Source of the DNA: Chromatiales bacterium | GTDB taxonomy: Bacteria > Pseudomonadota > Gammaproteobacteria > Chromatiales > Chromatiaceae | DNA: 44,834 nt | Reading direction: 5' to 3' | Assembly (NCBI GenBank): GCA_028284585.1 | Contig: JANQRK010000016.1 | Location: 1 to 44,834 of the forward strand | Shown here: in pieces, positions 34,705 through 44,600 of the stretch | Numbering within the stretch: position 1 is the first letter of the stretch | Layout of the letters: every line of letters begins with the position of its first letter | The notes under the pieces: generated by a model | What the model was told of the DNA's origin: nothing | What the model saw: only the letters and a program-made list of their open reading frames with translations | Database searches by the model: none | Position numbers and translations under genes: made by a program

Positions 34705-34886
34705 CGATGGCCTGAGTGGGCGCTTGGCGAACGGTCTCAGTATACTGTTTTCGCCACGCAGTAGCGGCGCTCCCCAACTAGCCTGAGGTTTGTGGGGCCG
34801 GGGAGGCTGCGTGCCGGCGCTGCTCCGCAGCCGGTGGCGGTGTATCATAAGAATGGATTCTTGCAACCTGACACCGGAACACGGCC

Positions 34887-36182
34887 ATCACCAGCCCAGT
34901 TGTCATCCCCCGTGATCAGCATGCGCTGTCGCGCGCAAATATTTCACCCAATGCGCTCAAGGTCCTGTACCGCTTAAAGTCAGCCGGGTTTCAAGCGCAT
35001 CTGGTGGGTGGCGGGGTGCGCGATCTGTTGCTGGGCCGGGAACCCAAGGATTTCGATATCGCAACCGATGCTCGGCCCGAGCAGGTGCGCGGCGTGTTTC
35101 GTAACTGCCGCCTCATCGGGCGGCGTTTCCGGCTCGCCCATGTCCATTTCGGACGCGAGATCATCGAGGTCGCCACGTTCCGCGCCGCCCATGGTGAGGC
35201 CGCGAGCGATACCCATCAGACCGATGAAGGCATGCTGCTACGCGACAATGTGTACGGGACCATCGAGCAGGATGCCGAGCGGCGCGATTTTTCGGTCAAC
35301 GCGCTTTACTACAATATCGCCGATTTCTCGATAATCGACTACGCGAGCGGTGTCGAAGACCTCGAACATGGGGTGCTGCGGCTACTTGGCGACCCCGAGA
35401 CCCGTTATCGGGAGGACCCGGTTCGAATGCTGCGCGCAGTGCGGTTTGCCGCCAAGCTGGGTTTCCGCCTGGCGCCCGGTACCGAGGCGCCGATTGCGGC
35501 ATTGGCGTCCCAATTGGGCGAGGTGCCACCGGCGCGGCTGTACGAGGAAGCGCTCAAACTCTTTCTGGCTGGTACCGCGGTCGGGGGATTCGAAAAGCTG
35601 CGTCAGTATGGTTTGTTCGCGCACCTGTTTCCTGCGACTGAGCAGTGTCTTGCAGAGCTCGATCAGGAGTTCCCTTTGACCTTGGTGTTGCTGGGTCTGG
35701 AGAATACCGATGCCCGAGTTCGCGAGGATCAGCCGGTGACACCGGCATTCCTGTTTGCGGTGCTGTTATGGGAGCCGGTGCGGCGGCGCGCTGAACAGAA
35801 GCAGGCGGCCGGCACGGCAGCCTATGAGGCGATTCAGCAGGCAGCGGCCGAACTGCTTCCGCAGCAACTGCAACAGGTCGCCCTGCCACGCCGCTTCAGT
35901 ATCCCGATGCAAGAGATCTGGATGCTGCAACCTAGGTTCAACAATACGCGCGGTAAGCGGCCACAACGCTTGATGGGTCATCCACGTTTTCGCGCAGCCT
36001 ACGATTTTCTCGTGTTGCGGGCAGCGGCCGGTGAGGCCGATCCGGCGTTGGCGCGCTGGTGGACGGAACGCCAGGCAGGCGAGGCCGAGACGACGCCGCC
36101 AGCGGTCGGACCCGAGCGGCGTCGTGGCCGGCGCGGCCGGCGTGGTCGACGGCCAAAGGCGGCTCCAACGGAAGGGGAATGA
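34887..36182 (+). CDS. pcnB: Poly(A) polymerase I, probably with a non-canonical start codon
   Basis: PcnB adds poly(A) tails to RNA 3' ends and so promotes decay. Visible parts are the nucleotidyltransferase motif [57 protein letters not shown] and [20 protein letters not shown], then a helical region and a basic Arg/Gly tail. The conserved N-terminus [20 protein letters not shown] is encoded before the first GTG (35004), yet no ATG, GTG or TTG occurs in frame between it and the TGA at 34869. ATC (34887 or 34905) or ATT (34941) is therefore the likely start; the coordinate given assumes ATC at 34887. E. coli pcnB is known to use AUU. folK overlaps its stop. Confidence 0.93.
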   Translation: MTSPVVIPRDQHALSRANISPNALKVLYRLKSAGFQAHLVGGGVRDLLLGREPKDFDIATDARPEQVRGVFRNCRLIGRRFRLAHVHFGREIIEVATFRAAHGEAASDTHQTDEGMLLRDNVYGTIEQDAERRDFSVNALYYNIADFSIIDYASGVEDLEHGVLRLLGDPETRYREDPVRMLRAVRFAAKLGFRLAPGTEAPIAALASQLGEVPPARLYEEALKLFLAGTAVGGFEKLRQYGLFAHLFPATEQCLAELDQEFPLTLVLLGLENTDARVREDQPVTPAFLFAVLLWEPVRRRAEQKQAAGTAAYEAIQQAAAELLPQQLQQVALPRRFSIPMQEIWMLQPRFNNTRGKRPQRLMGHPRFRAAYDFLVLRAAAGEADPALARWWTERQAGEAETTPPAVGPERRRGRRGRRGRRPKAAPTEGE

Positions 36183-36685
36183 GTGCCCGCATGCAAACCG
36201 CCTTTGTCGGAATCGGCAGCAATCTCGATCGGCCGGAGGCTCATGTGGCGCGTGCAGCACGCGAGCTGCAGGCCTTGCCCGATAGTAGACTGTTGGAGCG
36301 CTCACCCCTGTATCGCTCGGCAGCGCTTGGCCCAGCCGGCCAGGCGGATTACGTCAACGCAGTCGCTATGCTCGAGACGAGCTTGGCGCCGCATCGCCTG
36401 CTCGACGGCCTGCAAGCAATCGAGCACCGGCATGGCCGTGTACGCGGCGAGCGCTGGGGGCCGCGTACCTTGGATCTGGACCTCCTGTTGTACGGTGAGC
36501 AATGCATCGATACGGCCCGCCTGCAGGTGCCGCATCCAGAGATGCATCGACGCAGTTTCGTGCTGATCCCATTGTATGACATTGCGCCTGATCTGGTCGT
36601 GCCGGGGATGGGCGCCGTGTCTGATTTGATTGCGTCGCTGTCCGAGAGCGGGTTGTGTCGGCTAGTGGGCACCGGTCGTGGCTGA
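36179..36685 (+). CDS. folK: 2-amino-4-hydroxy-6-hydroxymethyldihydropteridine diphosphokinase
   Basis: FolK (HPPK) transfers pyrophosphate from ATP to the pterin in folate biosynthesis. The 168-residue protein has FVGIGSNLDRPEAHV near the N-terminus, SPLYRSAALGPAGQADYVN, and the signature RWGPRTLDLDLLLYG, followed by VPHPEMHRRSFVLIPL. The ATG at 36179 overlaps the pcnB stop (ATGA); a second in-frame ATG at 36191 is also possible, since AAGGGG sits very close to the first. It is in a rightward chain pcnB-folK-kinase-panB-panC with overlaps or short gaps. Confidence 0.94.
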   Translation: MSARMQTAFVGIGSNLDRPEAHVARAARELQALPDSRLLERSPLYRSAALGPAGQADYVNAVAMLETSLAPHRLLDGLQAIEHRHGRVRGERWGPRTLDLDLLLYGEQCIDTARLQVPHPEMHRRSFVLIPLYDIAPDLVVPGMGAVSDLIASLSESGLCRLVGTGRG

Positions 36686-37370
36686 GCATTTGGCGTGCGC
36701 ACCCGAGTTTCTCGTGGTCGAAGGACCGATCGGGGTTGGTAAGACCAGCCTGGTGCAGCGTCTGGCCGAGAGCCTGGACTACAAGACTCTGCTCGAGGAG
36801 GTCGACGATAGCGCGTTTCTTGAGCAGTTCTATCGTGACCCGCGCTCGGCCGCTTTTACCGTGCAGATGCATTTTCTATTGCAACGCAGCCGTCAACTCG
36901 ATGGATTGCGCCAGCGTGATCTCTTTTCTCGGCGTCTGGTTGCCGACTTTATGTTCGCCAAGGATCCGCTGTTCGCCGAGTTGAACCTGACTGCCGAGGA
37001 ACTCAAGCTTTATCAAGAGGTCTACCGTTACATGGCGTTGGAAGCGCCGCGCCCGGATCTCGTGGTCTACCTGCGCGCCCCGGTAGATAGCTTGATGCAA
37101 CGGGTGCGCAAGCGCGCGCGACCGGCCGAAGTAGACTTGTCCGATGACTACTTGGCACGCGTTTCAGAGGCCTACGCGCGCTTCTTCCGGCGCTATGATG
37201 AAGCATCGCTGTTGATAGTCGATACCTCTGTCTTCAACCCGGTCGAGAGCGACGCCGATTACCAGGCGTTGTTGCAAGCGATTTGCACGCCAACCAGTGG
37301 CAGGCACTATTTCAACACACCCCCGCTGGCGATAGACAGAGGCTGGTCTGTCGAGTCGGATTCGACATAG
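36678..37370 (+). CDS. Deoxynucleoside kinase (deoxyadenosine/deoxycytidine kinase-like)
   Basis: 230 residues. The P-loop FLVVEGPIGVGKTSL lies at about residues 11-25, and the chain resembles the dNK family: FYRDPRSAAFTVQMHFLLQR, VADFMFAKDPLFAE, PDLVVYLRAPVDSLMQRVRKR with a LID-type arginine cluster, and YNEAS-like YDEASLLIVDTS. Such kinases phosphorylate deoxynucleosides in the salvage pathway; substrate preference cannot be read off. It starts at a GTG that overlaps the folK end by 8 bp, and panB follows after 10 bp. A kinase of this type next to folK and panB is seen in other proteobacteria; some have been annotated simply as pan-locus kinases. Confidence 0.85.
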   Translation: MAEHLACAPEFLVVEGPIGVGKTSLVQRLAESLDYKTLLEEVDDSAFLEQFYRDPRSAAFTVQMHFLLQRSRQLDGLRQRDLFSRRLVADFMFAKDPLFAELNLTAEELKLYQEVYRYMALEAPRPDLVVYLRAPVDSLMQRVRKRARPAEVDLSDDYLARVSEAYARFFRRYDEASLLIVDTSVFNPVESDADYQALLQAICTPTSGRHYFNTPPLAIDRGWSVESDST

Positions 37371-37380
37371 AGGGCGACAG

Positions 37381-38178
37381 GTGGGCAAGGTTACCATTAG
37401 CACACTGAATCGTATGAAGGTGGCCGGCGACAAGATCGCGGTGATCACCAGTTACGATGCGAGCTTTACCCGGCAGATCGAACGAGCGGGCATGGATGTG
37501 ATCCTAGTCGGCGACTCGCTGGGTATGGTCGTGCAAGGGCATGAAAGCACCTTGCCGGTCACGGTTTCTGACATGGTTTATCACACCGCGAATGTTGCGC
37601 GCGTGCGGCAACGCGCGATGGTCATCGCCGACATGCCGTTCATGAGCCACGGCACCCCAGGTCAGGCGCTGGACACCGCAGGCCGGCTGATGAAGGAGGG
37701 CGGTGCGCACATGGTCAAAATTGAAGGCGGTGCGCCGCAGCTTGAAACGGTGCGCCATCTGACGGCGCGAGCGGTACCAGTTTGCGGTCACCTTGGGTTA
37801 CTACCCCAGTCGATCCACCAGCTGGGCGGCTACCGTGTCCAAGGGCGAGACGATGAGGCAGCGGAACGCATACAGCGCGATGCCGTGGGGCTGCAGGACG
37901 CCGGTGCGCAAATGTTGGTCTTGGAGTGTGTACCCAGCTTGCTCGCGGCAGACATCAGCCGCCGCTTGGCGATCCCCGTGATCGGCATAGGTGCCGGTGC
38001 TGAGACCGATGGTCAAGTCCTCGTTCTGTACGACATGCTGGGAATCACCATCGATGATGGGCCGCGGTTCGTACGCAACTTTTTGGCCGATGCAGGTGAT
38101 GTCCAGGCAGCGCTGAGCGCCTTTGTGCAAGCGGTGAAAGATGGCAGCTTTCCTGCGGAAGAGCACGAGTTGGCATGA
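37381..38178 (+). CDS. panB: 3-methyl-2-oxobutanoate hydroxymethyltransferase
   Basis: PanB makes ketopantoate from 2-oxoisovalerate and methylenetetrahydrofolate, the first step to pantothenate. The 265-residue protein has ITSYDASFTRQIERAGMD, VGDSLGMVVQGHEST (metal-binding Asp), MVKIEGG, HLGLLPQSIHQLGGYRVQG and IPVIGIGAGAETDGQVLVLYD. Translation starts at a GTG with AGAGGG 6 bp upstream. panC overlaps its stop (ATGA). Needing a folate cofactor gives a loose logical link with folK two genes upstream. Confidence 0.96.
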   Translation: MGKVTISTLNRMKVAGDKIAVITSYDASFTRQIERAGMDVILVGDSLGMVVQGHESTLPVTVSDMVYHTANVARVRQRAMVIADMPFMSHGTPGQALDTAGRLMKEGGAHMVKIEGGAPQLETVRHLTARAVPVCGHLGLLPQSIHQLGGYRVQGRDDEAAERIQRDAVGLQDAGAQMLVLECVPSLLAADISRRLAIPVIGIGAGAETDGQVLVLYDMLGITIDDGPRFVRNFLADAGDVQAALSAFVQAVKDGSFPAEEHELA

Positions 38179-39020
38179 TCACTATCGACGCTATTCAAGG
38201 GCTGCGTGCACAGGTGGATGCGTGGCGTCGGGGTGGAAACGTCGCCTTGGTGCCGACTATGGGCAACTTGCATGATGGGCATCTCGCGTTAGTGCAGGCT
38301 GCGCGCCCGCTGGCCGACCGCGTGGTGGCGAGTGTCTTCGTCAATCCCTTGCAGTTTGGAGCGGGCGAGGACTTCGATAGCTACCCTCGAACCCCAGAAC
38401 GCGACGCTGAATTACTGGAGAGTCAGGGGGCCGATCTGTTGTTCGCGCCAGCGGTCGAGCTGATGTACCCGAAGTCATGCGAAGAGCAGACCCGGGTGGA
38501 GGTGCCAGGGGTCTCGACCTTGCTGTGCGGAGTGACAAGGCCGCAGCACTTTGTTGGCGTCGCGACCGTTGTCTGCAAATTGTTCAACATGGTCCAGCCG
38601 GACCTGGCCTTTTTCGGCAAGAAGGATTTCCAGCAACTGATGGTGATCCGGCAAATGGTCGATGATCTGGCGATGCCGATACGCGTCATTGGCGTCGACA
38701 CACGACGTGAGCCAGACGGCTTGGCGATGAGTTCGCGCAACGCCTATTTGACCCCGGAGCAACGCACTATCGCGCCGATCCTGTACCGTGTACTCACCGG
38801 CCTTGCCGAGATCCTGCGCTCAGGCAGCTCGGACTATGCTGGCCTGCAGTCCCAGGCGGTGCGCGAACTCAACGAGAGTGGCTTCTGCACCGACTATGTG
38901 GCGATACGCCGCGCGGCAGATCTGCTTGAGCCCGTGCCCGATGAGGGCGAGCTCGTGGTTTTGGCAGCGGTCCATCTCGGCCAGGCACGTCTGATCGACA
39001 ACATCGAGGTGTCGCGTTAG
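38175..39020 (+). CDS. panC: Pantothenate synthetase
   Basis: PanC joins pantoate and beta-alanine with ATP to give pantothenate. The 281-residue protein has the nucleotidyltransferase motif PTMGNLHDGHLALV (HIGH-like), VFVNPLQFGAGEDFDSYPRT, the family stretch VATVVCKLFNMVQPDLAFFG, KKDFQQLMVIRQMV and the C-terminal MSSRNAYL loop that substitutes for KMSKS. It overlaps panB by 4 bp and ends the rightward pcnB-panC chain. It converges on ppc, whose stop is 13 bp away. No panD is in the window. Confidence 0.96.
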   Translation: MITIDAIQGLRAQVDAWRRGGNVALVPTMGNLHDGHLALVQAARPLADRVVASVFVNPLQFGAGEDFDSYPRTPERDAELLESQGADLLFAPAVELMYPKSCEEQTRVEVPGVSTLLCGVTRPQHFVGVATVVCKLFNMVQPDLAFFGKKDFQQLMVIRQMVDDLAMPIRVIGVDTRREPDGLAMSSRNAYLTPEQRTIAPILYRVLTGLAEILRSGSSDYAGLQSQAVRELNESGFCTDYVAIRRAADLLEPVPDEGELVVLAAVHLGQARLIDNIEVSR

Positions 39021-39030
39021 CGACCCTTTT
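39011..39030 (+). terminator. Weak candidate terminator between panC and ppc
   Basis: GTCGC (39011-39015) and GCGAC (39020-39024) form a 5-bp stem with a 4-nt loop overlapping the panC stop, followed by CCTTTT. The stem is short and the T run poor, so this is a weak candidate for the convergent junction. Confidence 0.3.
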
Positions 39031-39033
39031 GGT

Positions 39034-41853
39034 CTACCCGGTGTTACGCATGCCACCGGCGATCGCGTTTATCGATCGCAGCAACGGATCCAGGCTCGCC
39101 TCACGGTCGACTTCGCGCGTCTCAGGGTCGCGATAGCGATGCAGCAGCTCGAGCTGGATGTGATTGAGTGGGTCTAAATAGGGGTCGCGTCGTTCCAGCG
39201 AGGTCTTCAGCAGTGGGTTCTCGTCCAGCAGCTCGTTGATGCCAGCCACCTTGTAGATCCATTTGCAGGTCCGCTGGTACTCCGCCTCGATAAGGCTGAA
39301 TACGGTGTCTCGGGTTTGCTGGTCACTGCACAGCTCGGCGTACCCGCGGGCAATATCCATGCGTGACTTGACCAGTGCCATCTGAGTATTGGAGAGCAAG
39401 GCGCGAAAGAACGGCCAGCGATGGTACATTTCACGCAGTGTCTCGAGGCGCCCTTGCTGGTCTTGGCAGCAGGTCTCGAGCGCGGTCCCGAGCCCATACC
39501 AGGCGGGCAACGTCTGGCGCGCCTGCGCCCAACCGAATACCCAGGCGATCGCCCGCACCGATGACTTGGATCGGTCACCTTTGGCGCGGTGTGAAGGGCG
39601 TGAACCGATATTCATCAGGCCGATCTCAGATACCGGTGTGGCGGTGTAGAAATAGTCGAGAAAGCCCGGTGTTTGCTCGGTCAGTTGGCGGTAGGCGGCC
39701 TCGCCGGTGTCCGCCAATAGACGCATTTTGGCATGGAAGCCTTGGTCATCTGCTTCGACTGCTCGAACAAGCCCGGTGCTGGCGCTGATCACACCGGTCA
39801 ATCCCATGGTCAATTCGTAGATCGCGGTCTCGCGGTTGCTGTATCTGTACCATAGGACCTCGCCTTGCTCGGTGAACTTGATCTGTCCGAGCAGGGTGCC
39901 TGCCGGTTGCGCGCGAATCGCATCATGGGTCGGGCCGCCACCGCGGCCGATGGTGCCGCCACGGCCATGGAACAATCTGATCCGCACGTCGCGTTGTTTA
40001 CCCAGTGCGATGACCTGTTGCTGGGCGCGATAGAGCAGCCATGCGGAGGCCACGATACCGCCGTCTTTGGCGGAGTCGGAATAGCCGAGCATCACCTCTT
40101 GTATGCCGGAGTGCTCGTGCAACAGTCGGCGGTACACCGGCAGATCGAGCAGTTCGGAGATCACGGCTTCGATGCACGACAAGTCATCGATGGTCTCGAA
40201 CAGTGGCGAGGCCGCGATTCGGCTGCGGAACTCCCCGTCGTGTTGGCCGCACAGGCCGGTCACGCTGGCCAGGAACATCACATGCATGATGTCCGAAGCG
40301 CGGTGCGCCATCGAGATCACATAGCGGCCGATCACCTGCGGGCTGATCGCCTGCTGCATCTCTGCGACCACATCGAGTACACGCAGCACTTCGCGTGTCA
40401 TTTCGGCCAGTTCAGAACGGTCTCGGATCACTGGCGGTTGCTCGATCAGCTCGCCGAGCAGTTGTAGGCGGCGCCCCTCGTCGAGGGCTGCGTAGTCTGC
40501 CTCTATGCCAATACAGGCAAGAATGTCGGCGACGGCATCCGTGTGCACGCCGGCCTCCTGGCGGATGTCGAGCTGCGCAAGATAAAAGCCGAAGGTCTGG
40601 GTAAGACGGATCAGGTCGAGCAGCTCAGCATTGGCCGGATTGGCGTCGCCATGGCTGATCAACGAGTCGCGGATCAGGATCAGGTCGCGTAAGAACTCGT
40701 CTTCGTTGCGATAGCCCGGGCTCTCGGAATCCACGGGTCGCCGTTCGCTGCGTGCTTGGGCCTGTCGCTCAACCTGCCGCAGCCGCTCCCCCATGATGTA
40801 GAGCTTGCGTCGATAGGGCTCGGATGGGAATCGGGCAGGCAACTCGGGGGCGCAGTGCTCGCGGTAGTCGTCATCTTCACGCAGGCTGGCCAGAAAGGCC
40901 GGACTGGGGGAGCAGAAGTGCTGTGAGTGGGTCAGGATGCCGACCAGTTGGCCAACGCGGTCTATGTAGACCCGAAGTATGGTGAGGTGCTGGGTCAGCA
41001 GTGCTTCGCGGGTGGCCTCCGCGGTGACTTTTGGATTGCCGTCGCGGTCGCCGCCGATCCAGCTACCGAACCGCAGCAGCGTCGGCAAATCGATACCTTG
41101 GAAGTCAGGGTGGTCGTGATAAACGCGGTGGATCGCCCGCTCGAGACGCGCGTACAACTCGGGGATGGCATCGAACAGTGCCTCTTGGAAGTGATACATG
41201 CCCATGCGGATCTCTTGGCGCACGTCGGGACGTGACGGCCGCACTTCGTCGGTCTTCCACAGCGTCTGGATGTTGGTGCGCAGTTGGCGGGTATAGATAT
41301 CCGTGTGGTCGACGAAGGCCTTTGGTGCATCCAGGGCGTTGTTGTTTTCGAAGATGCGGCGCAATTGCAGCATGATCGAGCGACGCTTGGACTCGGTGGG
41401 GTGTGCCGTGAACACCGGCATATAGCGGATCTCTTCGAGCAGGTCCTGGAGTTCGTCCGGCGCTACGCCGAGCTCCCTCAGGTCGCGCAGGCAGGCATCG
41501 AACGAGCCTTTCCAGAGCATTCCACCGCGCGCCGCGATCAGGCGCCGCTGGCGGTGTTGGAAGCTTTCTTCGGCGGTGTTAACCAGTTGGAAGTAGATGC
41601 TGAAGGCCCGAATCACCGGACGCAGGGCATCCGGTGATAGCTTTGCGATCAGCTTCTTGAGCCGAGCCAAGCGCTCCGAATCCGGCTGATCGCGCAGTTG
41701 GATGAAGCCCTTGCGTAGTCGCTCGACCGTGCGTAGCACATCGTCGCCGGCCTGACTGCTGATGACCTCGCCCAGCAGTTGGCCCAATAGCTTAACTCGT
41801 GCCCTTAGGGCCTTGTCTTGCCTCATGTAGGCATCGACGAACGGATCGCTCAA
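39034..41853 (-). CDS. ppc: Phosphoenolpyruvate carboxylase
   Basis: Ppc makes oxaloacetate from PEP and bicarbonate to refill the TCA cycle. The catalytic motifs are [14 protein letters not shown] (His), [24 protein letters not shown], and the invariant C-terminus GGMRNTG. The frame is open to a GTG at 41910. A TTG at 41853 has AAGGGAG 9 bp upstream and gives 939 residues ([19 protein letters not shown]); the ATG at 41826 has no such site. I prefer the TTG, but the GTG (958 residues) is possible. It is divergent from pgi and converges on panC. Confidence 0.96.
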   Translation of the reverse strand: MSDPFVDAYMRQDKALRARVKLLGQLLGEVISSQAGDDVLRTVERLRKGFIQLRDQPDSERLARLKKLIAKLSPDALRPVIRAFSIYFQLVNTAEESFQHRQRRLIAARGGMLWKGSFDACLRDLRELGVAPDELQDLLEEIRYMPVFTAHPTESKRRSIMLQLRRIFENNNALDAPKAFVDHTDIYTRQLRTNIQTLWKTDEVRPSRPDVRQEIRMGMYHFQEALFDAIPELYARLERAIHRVYHDHPDFQGIDLPTLLRFGSWIGGDRDGNPKVTAEATREALLTQHLTILRVYIDRVGQLVGILTHSQHFCSPSPAFLASLREDDDYREHCAPELPARFPSEPYRRKLYIMGERLRQVERQAQARSERRPVDSESPGYRNEDEFLRDLILIRDSLISHGDANPANAELLDLIRLTQTFGFYLAQLDIRQEAGVHTDAVADILACIGIEADYAALDEGRRLQLLGELIEQPPVIRDRSELAEMTREVLRVLDVVAEMQQAISPQVIGRYVISMAHRASDIMHVMFLASVTGLCGQHDGEFRSRIAASPLFETIDDLSCIEAVISELLDLPVYRRLLHEHSGIQEVMLGYSDSAKDGGIVASAWLLYRAQQQVIALGKQRDVRIRLFHGRGGTIGRGGGPTHDAIRAQPAGTLLGQIKFTEQGEVLWYRYSNRETAIYELTMGLTGVISASTGLVRAVEADDQGFHAKMRLLADTGEAAYRQLTEQTPGFLDYFYTATPVSEIGLMNIGSRPSHRAKGDRSKSSVRAIAWVFGWAQARQTLPAWYGLGTALETCCQDQQGRLETLREMYHRWPFFRALLSNTQMALVKSRMDIARGYAELCSDQQTRDTVFSLIEAEYQRTCKWIYKVAGINELLDENPLLKTSLERRDPYLDPLNHIQLELLHRYRDPETREVDREASLDPLLRSINAIAGGMRNTG

Positions 41854-41926
41854 ATCGCTATACTCCCTTCGAGACTGCTCGGCGGCCTCTCGCGGTGTTG
41901 AAAGCCGCACCCAGGTCCTAGCGCGC

Positions 41927-41935
41927 TGGTATACT
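41927..41935 (+). promoter_or_regulatory. Candidate extended -10 promoter of pgi
   Basis: TGGTATACT (41927-41935) combines a TG extension with a near-consensus -10 box, about 73 bp before the pgi ATG. A TTGAAA at 41898-41903 is 26 bp upstream, too far for a normal -35. The same hexamer TATACT occurs ahead of argG and valS. Confidence 0.35.
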
Positions 41936-42007
41936 GTGCGGCATTCTCACCGCTGTCGCCGCGCCCAAGTTTATCGCCCTGAACACCGAGTTGCCGCGCT
42001 ACCATTC

Positions 42008-43651
42008 ATGCCCCCAATCGACCAATCTCCCGCCTGGAAGGCCTTAGAGCAGCATGCCACCGATCTTGCTGACTCGCCTATGCGCGATTTGTTCGAGCAG
42101 GACCCGGCGCGCGGTCAGCGCTTCACCCTCGAGCAGTGTGGCATCTACCTGGACTATTCGAAGAATCGAATCACCGAACAGACCCTAGGGCTGCTGATCG
42201 GACTTGCCGAGACGGCCGATCTGGTGTCCTGGCGCGATCGTATGGTGCGTGGCGACCGGGTGAACAATACCGAGGACCGAGCGGTATTGCACATGGCGCT
42301 GCGCAACCGGGGCCCGCGCGAGTATCGTGTCGATGGGCGGGATGTAATGCCCGATATTCGTTCAGTGCTGGACCGTATGAGCGCCTTTAGCGAGGCGGTG
42401 CGCAGCGGCCGCTGGCTGGGCCATACAGGGCAATGCATTACCGATGTGGTCAGCATCGGCATCGGCGGCTCCAGCCTGGGACCCAAGATGGTTTGCGAGG
42501 CCTTGCGGGCCTATCAGTCGCCAGATCTTCGGGTGCAGTTCGTTTCGAATGTCGACGGCGCCCAGTTGGCGCAGCTGCTCGCGACGCTCCAACCAGCGAC
42601 CACCCTGTTCGTGGTGGCGTCCAAGACCTTCACGACCCAGGAAACCCTGACCAATGCCCGGTCGGCGCGCCAGTGGTGTCTGGATGGGCTAGGCGGAGAT
42701 GCAGCCATCGCGCGCCATTTTGTGGCGGTGTCGACCAACCGGACGGCCGTGGTCGAGTTCGGGATCGACCCCGAAAACATGTTCGAATTCTGGGATTGGG
42801 TCGGCGGGCGCTACTCGTTGTGGTCGGCGATCGGGCTGCCGGTCGCATTGGCGGTCGGCAATGAGTGTTTCGAGCAACTCCTGGCCGGTGCGTATGAGAT
42901 GGACGAGCACTTTATCGCGGCACCGTTGGAAAACAACATGCCGGTCATCTTGGCGCTGCTGGGTGTTTGGTACAGCAATTTTGCCCACAGCCACACCCTG
43001 GCGGTGATCCCCTATGATCAGAATCTGCGCTTTCTTCCGGCCTATCTGCAACAAGCCGATATGGAGAGCAATGGCAAGCGGGTGACGCGCGATGGTGTAG
43101 CGGTCGATTATCAAACGGGCCCTGTTGTCTGGGGCCAGCCGGGTACCGATGCCCAGCACAGCTTCTTCCAGCTCATCCATCAAGGCACACGATTGGTGCA
43201 GACCGATTTCATCCTGCCGCTGCGCAGCCACTATGCCCTCACCGGGCATCATGACAAGCTGATCGCGAATTGTTTGGCTCAGGCCCAGGCGCTGATGCAG
43301 GGTCGCACGGCGGCCGAGGCGCGTGCCGAACTCGAGGAGCACGGGTTCGACGCGGCGGCGATCCAGCGGCTGCTACCGCACCGGGTTTTCCCAGGTAATC
43401 GACCCAGCAACCTGCTGTTGCTTGACCAGGTCACCCCAACCGTGCTGGGTGCCTTGATCGCCCTTTACGAGCATAAGATTTTCGTCCAAGGCGTCGTCTG
43501 GGGCTTGGACTCGTTCGATCAGTGGGGGGTGGAACTCGGCAAGCAGCTCGCGAGCGAGATCCTTGGCGACCTGGAACGTGCGAGTTGCTCGCCCGGCCTG
43601 GACTCGTCGACCGCCGGCTTGGTCCGACGGAGCCTAGCGGCCAAGGAGTAG
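42008..43651 (+). CDS. pgi: Glucose-6-phosphate isomerase
   Basis: Pgi interconverts glucose 6-phosphate and fructose 6-phosphate. The 547-residue length matches the long bacterial form. Motifs are DYSKNRITEQTL, VSIGIGGSSLGPKMV, VASKTFTTQETLTNARSA, EFWDWVGGRYSLWSAIG, the GTDAQHSFFQLIHQGT stretch with the catalytic region, and the C-terminal DQWGVELGKQLA (catalytic Lys). The frame extends upstream to 41936, but the ATG at 42008 gives the usual N-terminus. It stands alone between divergent ppc and the convergent methyltransferase gene. Confidence 0.97.
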   Translation: MPPIDQSPAWKALEQHATDLADSPMRDLFEQDPARGQRFTLEQCGIYLDYSKNRITEQTLGLLIGLAETADLVSWRDRMVRGDRVNNTEDRAVLHMALRNRGPREYRVDGRDVMPDIRSVLDRMSAFSEAVRSGRWLGHTGQCITDVVSIGIGGSSLGPKMVCEALRAYQSPDLRVQFVSNVDGAQLAQLLATLQPATTLFVVASKTFTTQETLTNARSARQWCLDGLGGDAAIARHFVAVSTNRTAVVEFGIDPENMFEFWDWVGGRYSLWSAIGLPVALAVGNECFEQLLAGAYEMDEHFIAAPLENNMPVILALLGVWYSNFAHSHTLAVIPYDQNLRFLPAYLQQADMESNGKRVTRDGVAVDYQTGPVVWGQPGTDAQHSFFQLIHQGTRLVQTDFILPLRSHYALTGHHDKLIANCLAQAQALMQGRTAAEARAELEEHGFDAAAIQRLLPHRVFPGNRPSNLLLLDQVTPTVLGALIALYEHKIFVQGVVWGLDSFDQWGVELGKQLASEILGDLERASCSPGLDSSTAGLVRRSLAAKE

Positions 43652-43694
43652 CGGCGGCCCCCAACTGACCGGACAGCCGTGCGCCCGGCCAAGT

Positions 43695-44600
43695 TCAGGC
43701 GCCCTCGGCGGTGGTGTCAGTGCTGGGTTTGGTCGCCTCGGCGACGATGTAGTCGAGCCCGGCATAGACGCTCTCTGGCCTGGACCCCAGCGTCATTCGA
43801 GCGGGTAAGCGAGCGATCGGATGGAGTCGTTGCAGGCGTTCGGGGTGCGCCCGCAGATGATGATGCAGCGGCGCATAGACCTGTTCTCGGATGGAATCGA
43901 TCCGAATCGACTCAAAGCCGCTGCGTTCGAGCGCCGAGCGATAGCCGGGCTGGGTGTAGACGTTCTCTGTGGGAATCGCGAATTTGCTCGCGACCAGACC
44001 CCAGGAGATGCGCTGGCGGCGACGCATTCTACGATCGGTAGCTGCCGGCATCGGGATGATGTCTGCGGTAGCCAGGCGCCCACCTGGGCGCAAGACGCGC
44101 CAGGCCTCGCGAAAGAAATGCTCACGGGTGCGATAATGAAAGGCACTTTCCAATGCCACGACCAGGTCGACCGAAGCGTCGGGCAGCGGCATATCCGTGG
44201 CCGAGCCATGCCGTAGATCGACGCAGTCGGCGACCCCTGCCTCGGCGACGCGGCGGCGAGCGAGCGCGACCTGGGATTCGGTCACGTTCAGACCAATGAT
44301 CTGGCGGGGTCGGCAGCGCCGTGCCCAGAGTATGTCTTGATCACCGAAGCCGAAGCCACAGTCCAGCACCCGGTCGTCGCTGTCCATGCGGCCGGCCTCG
44401 GCGACCCGCATCGCCAGTGCGTCGCTGGCTAGGTCGACGCTGTTCGCATGCTGCCAGAAGCCGAGGTTCAGGTAGAGGCCGTGCTCAGTTGGCGAGCTGG
44501 TGGCTAGCAGCTCGTAGATGCGTGCGGCATCCAAACCATGCCATGGGTTGCACAACCAGTTGAGGTAGCGGAGGGTGCGGACTAGTGGGTTGGTCGACAT
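43695..44600 (-). CDS. Class I SAM-dependent methyltransferase
   Basis: About 301 residues. The Rossmann SAM-binding motif I is VLDCGFGFGDQD, motif II/III parts are QIIGLNVTESQV and LRHGSATDMPLPDASVDLVV, and ALESAFHYRTREHFFREAWRVLRPGGRLATAD completes a Methyltransf_11-type core (shown here as consecutive parts). It resembles O- or C-methyltransferases acting on small hydrophobic molecules (macrolide or tocopherol type), but the substrate is unknown. The ATG at 44600 has AGGA just upstream; an ATG/GTG at 44642 would add 14 poorly supported residues. It converges on pgi with a 43-bp gap. The next 230 bp to the window edge show no gene. Confidence 0.85.
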   Translation of the reverse strand: MSTNPLVRTLRYLNWLCNPWHGLDAARIYELLATSSPTEHGLYLNLGFWQHANSVDLASDALAMRVAEAGRMDSDDRVLDCGFGFGDQDILWARRCRPRQIIGLNVTESQVALARRRVAEAGVADCVDLRHGSATDMPLPDASVDLVVALESAFHYRTREHFFREAWRVLRPGGRLATADIIPMPAATDRRMRRRQRISWGLVASKFAIPTENVYTQPGYRSALERSGFESIRIDSIREQVYAPLHHHLRAHPERLQRLHPIARLPARMTLGSRPESVYAGLDYIVAEATKPSTDTTAEGA

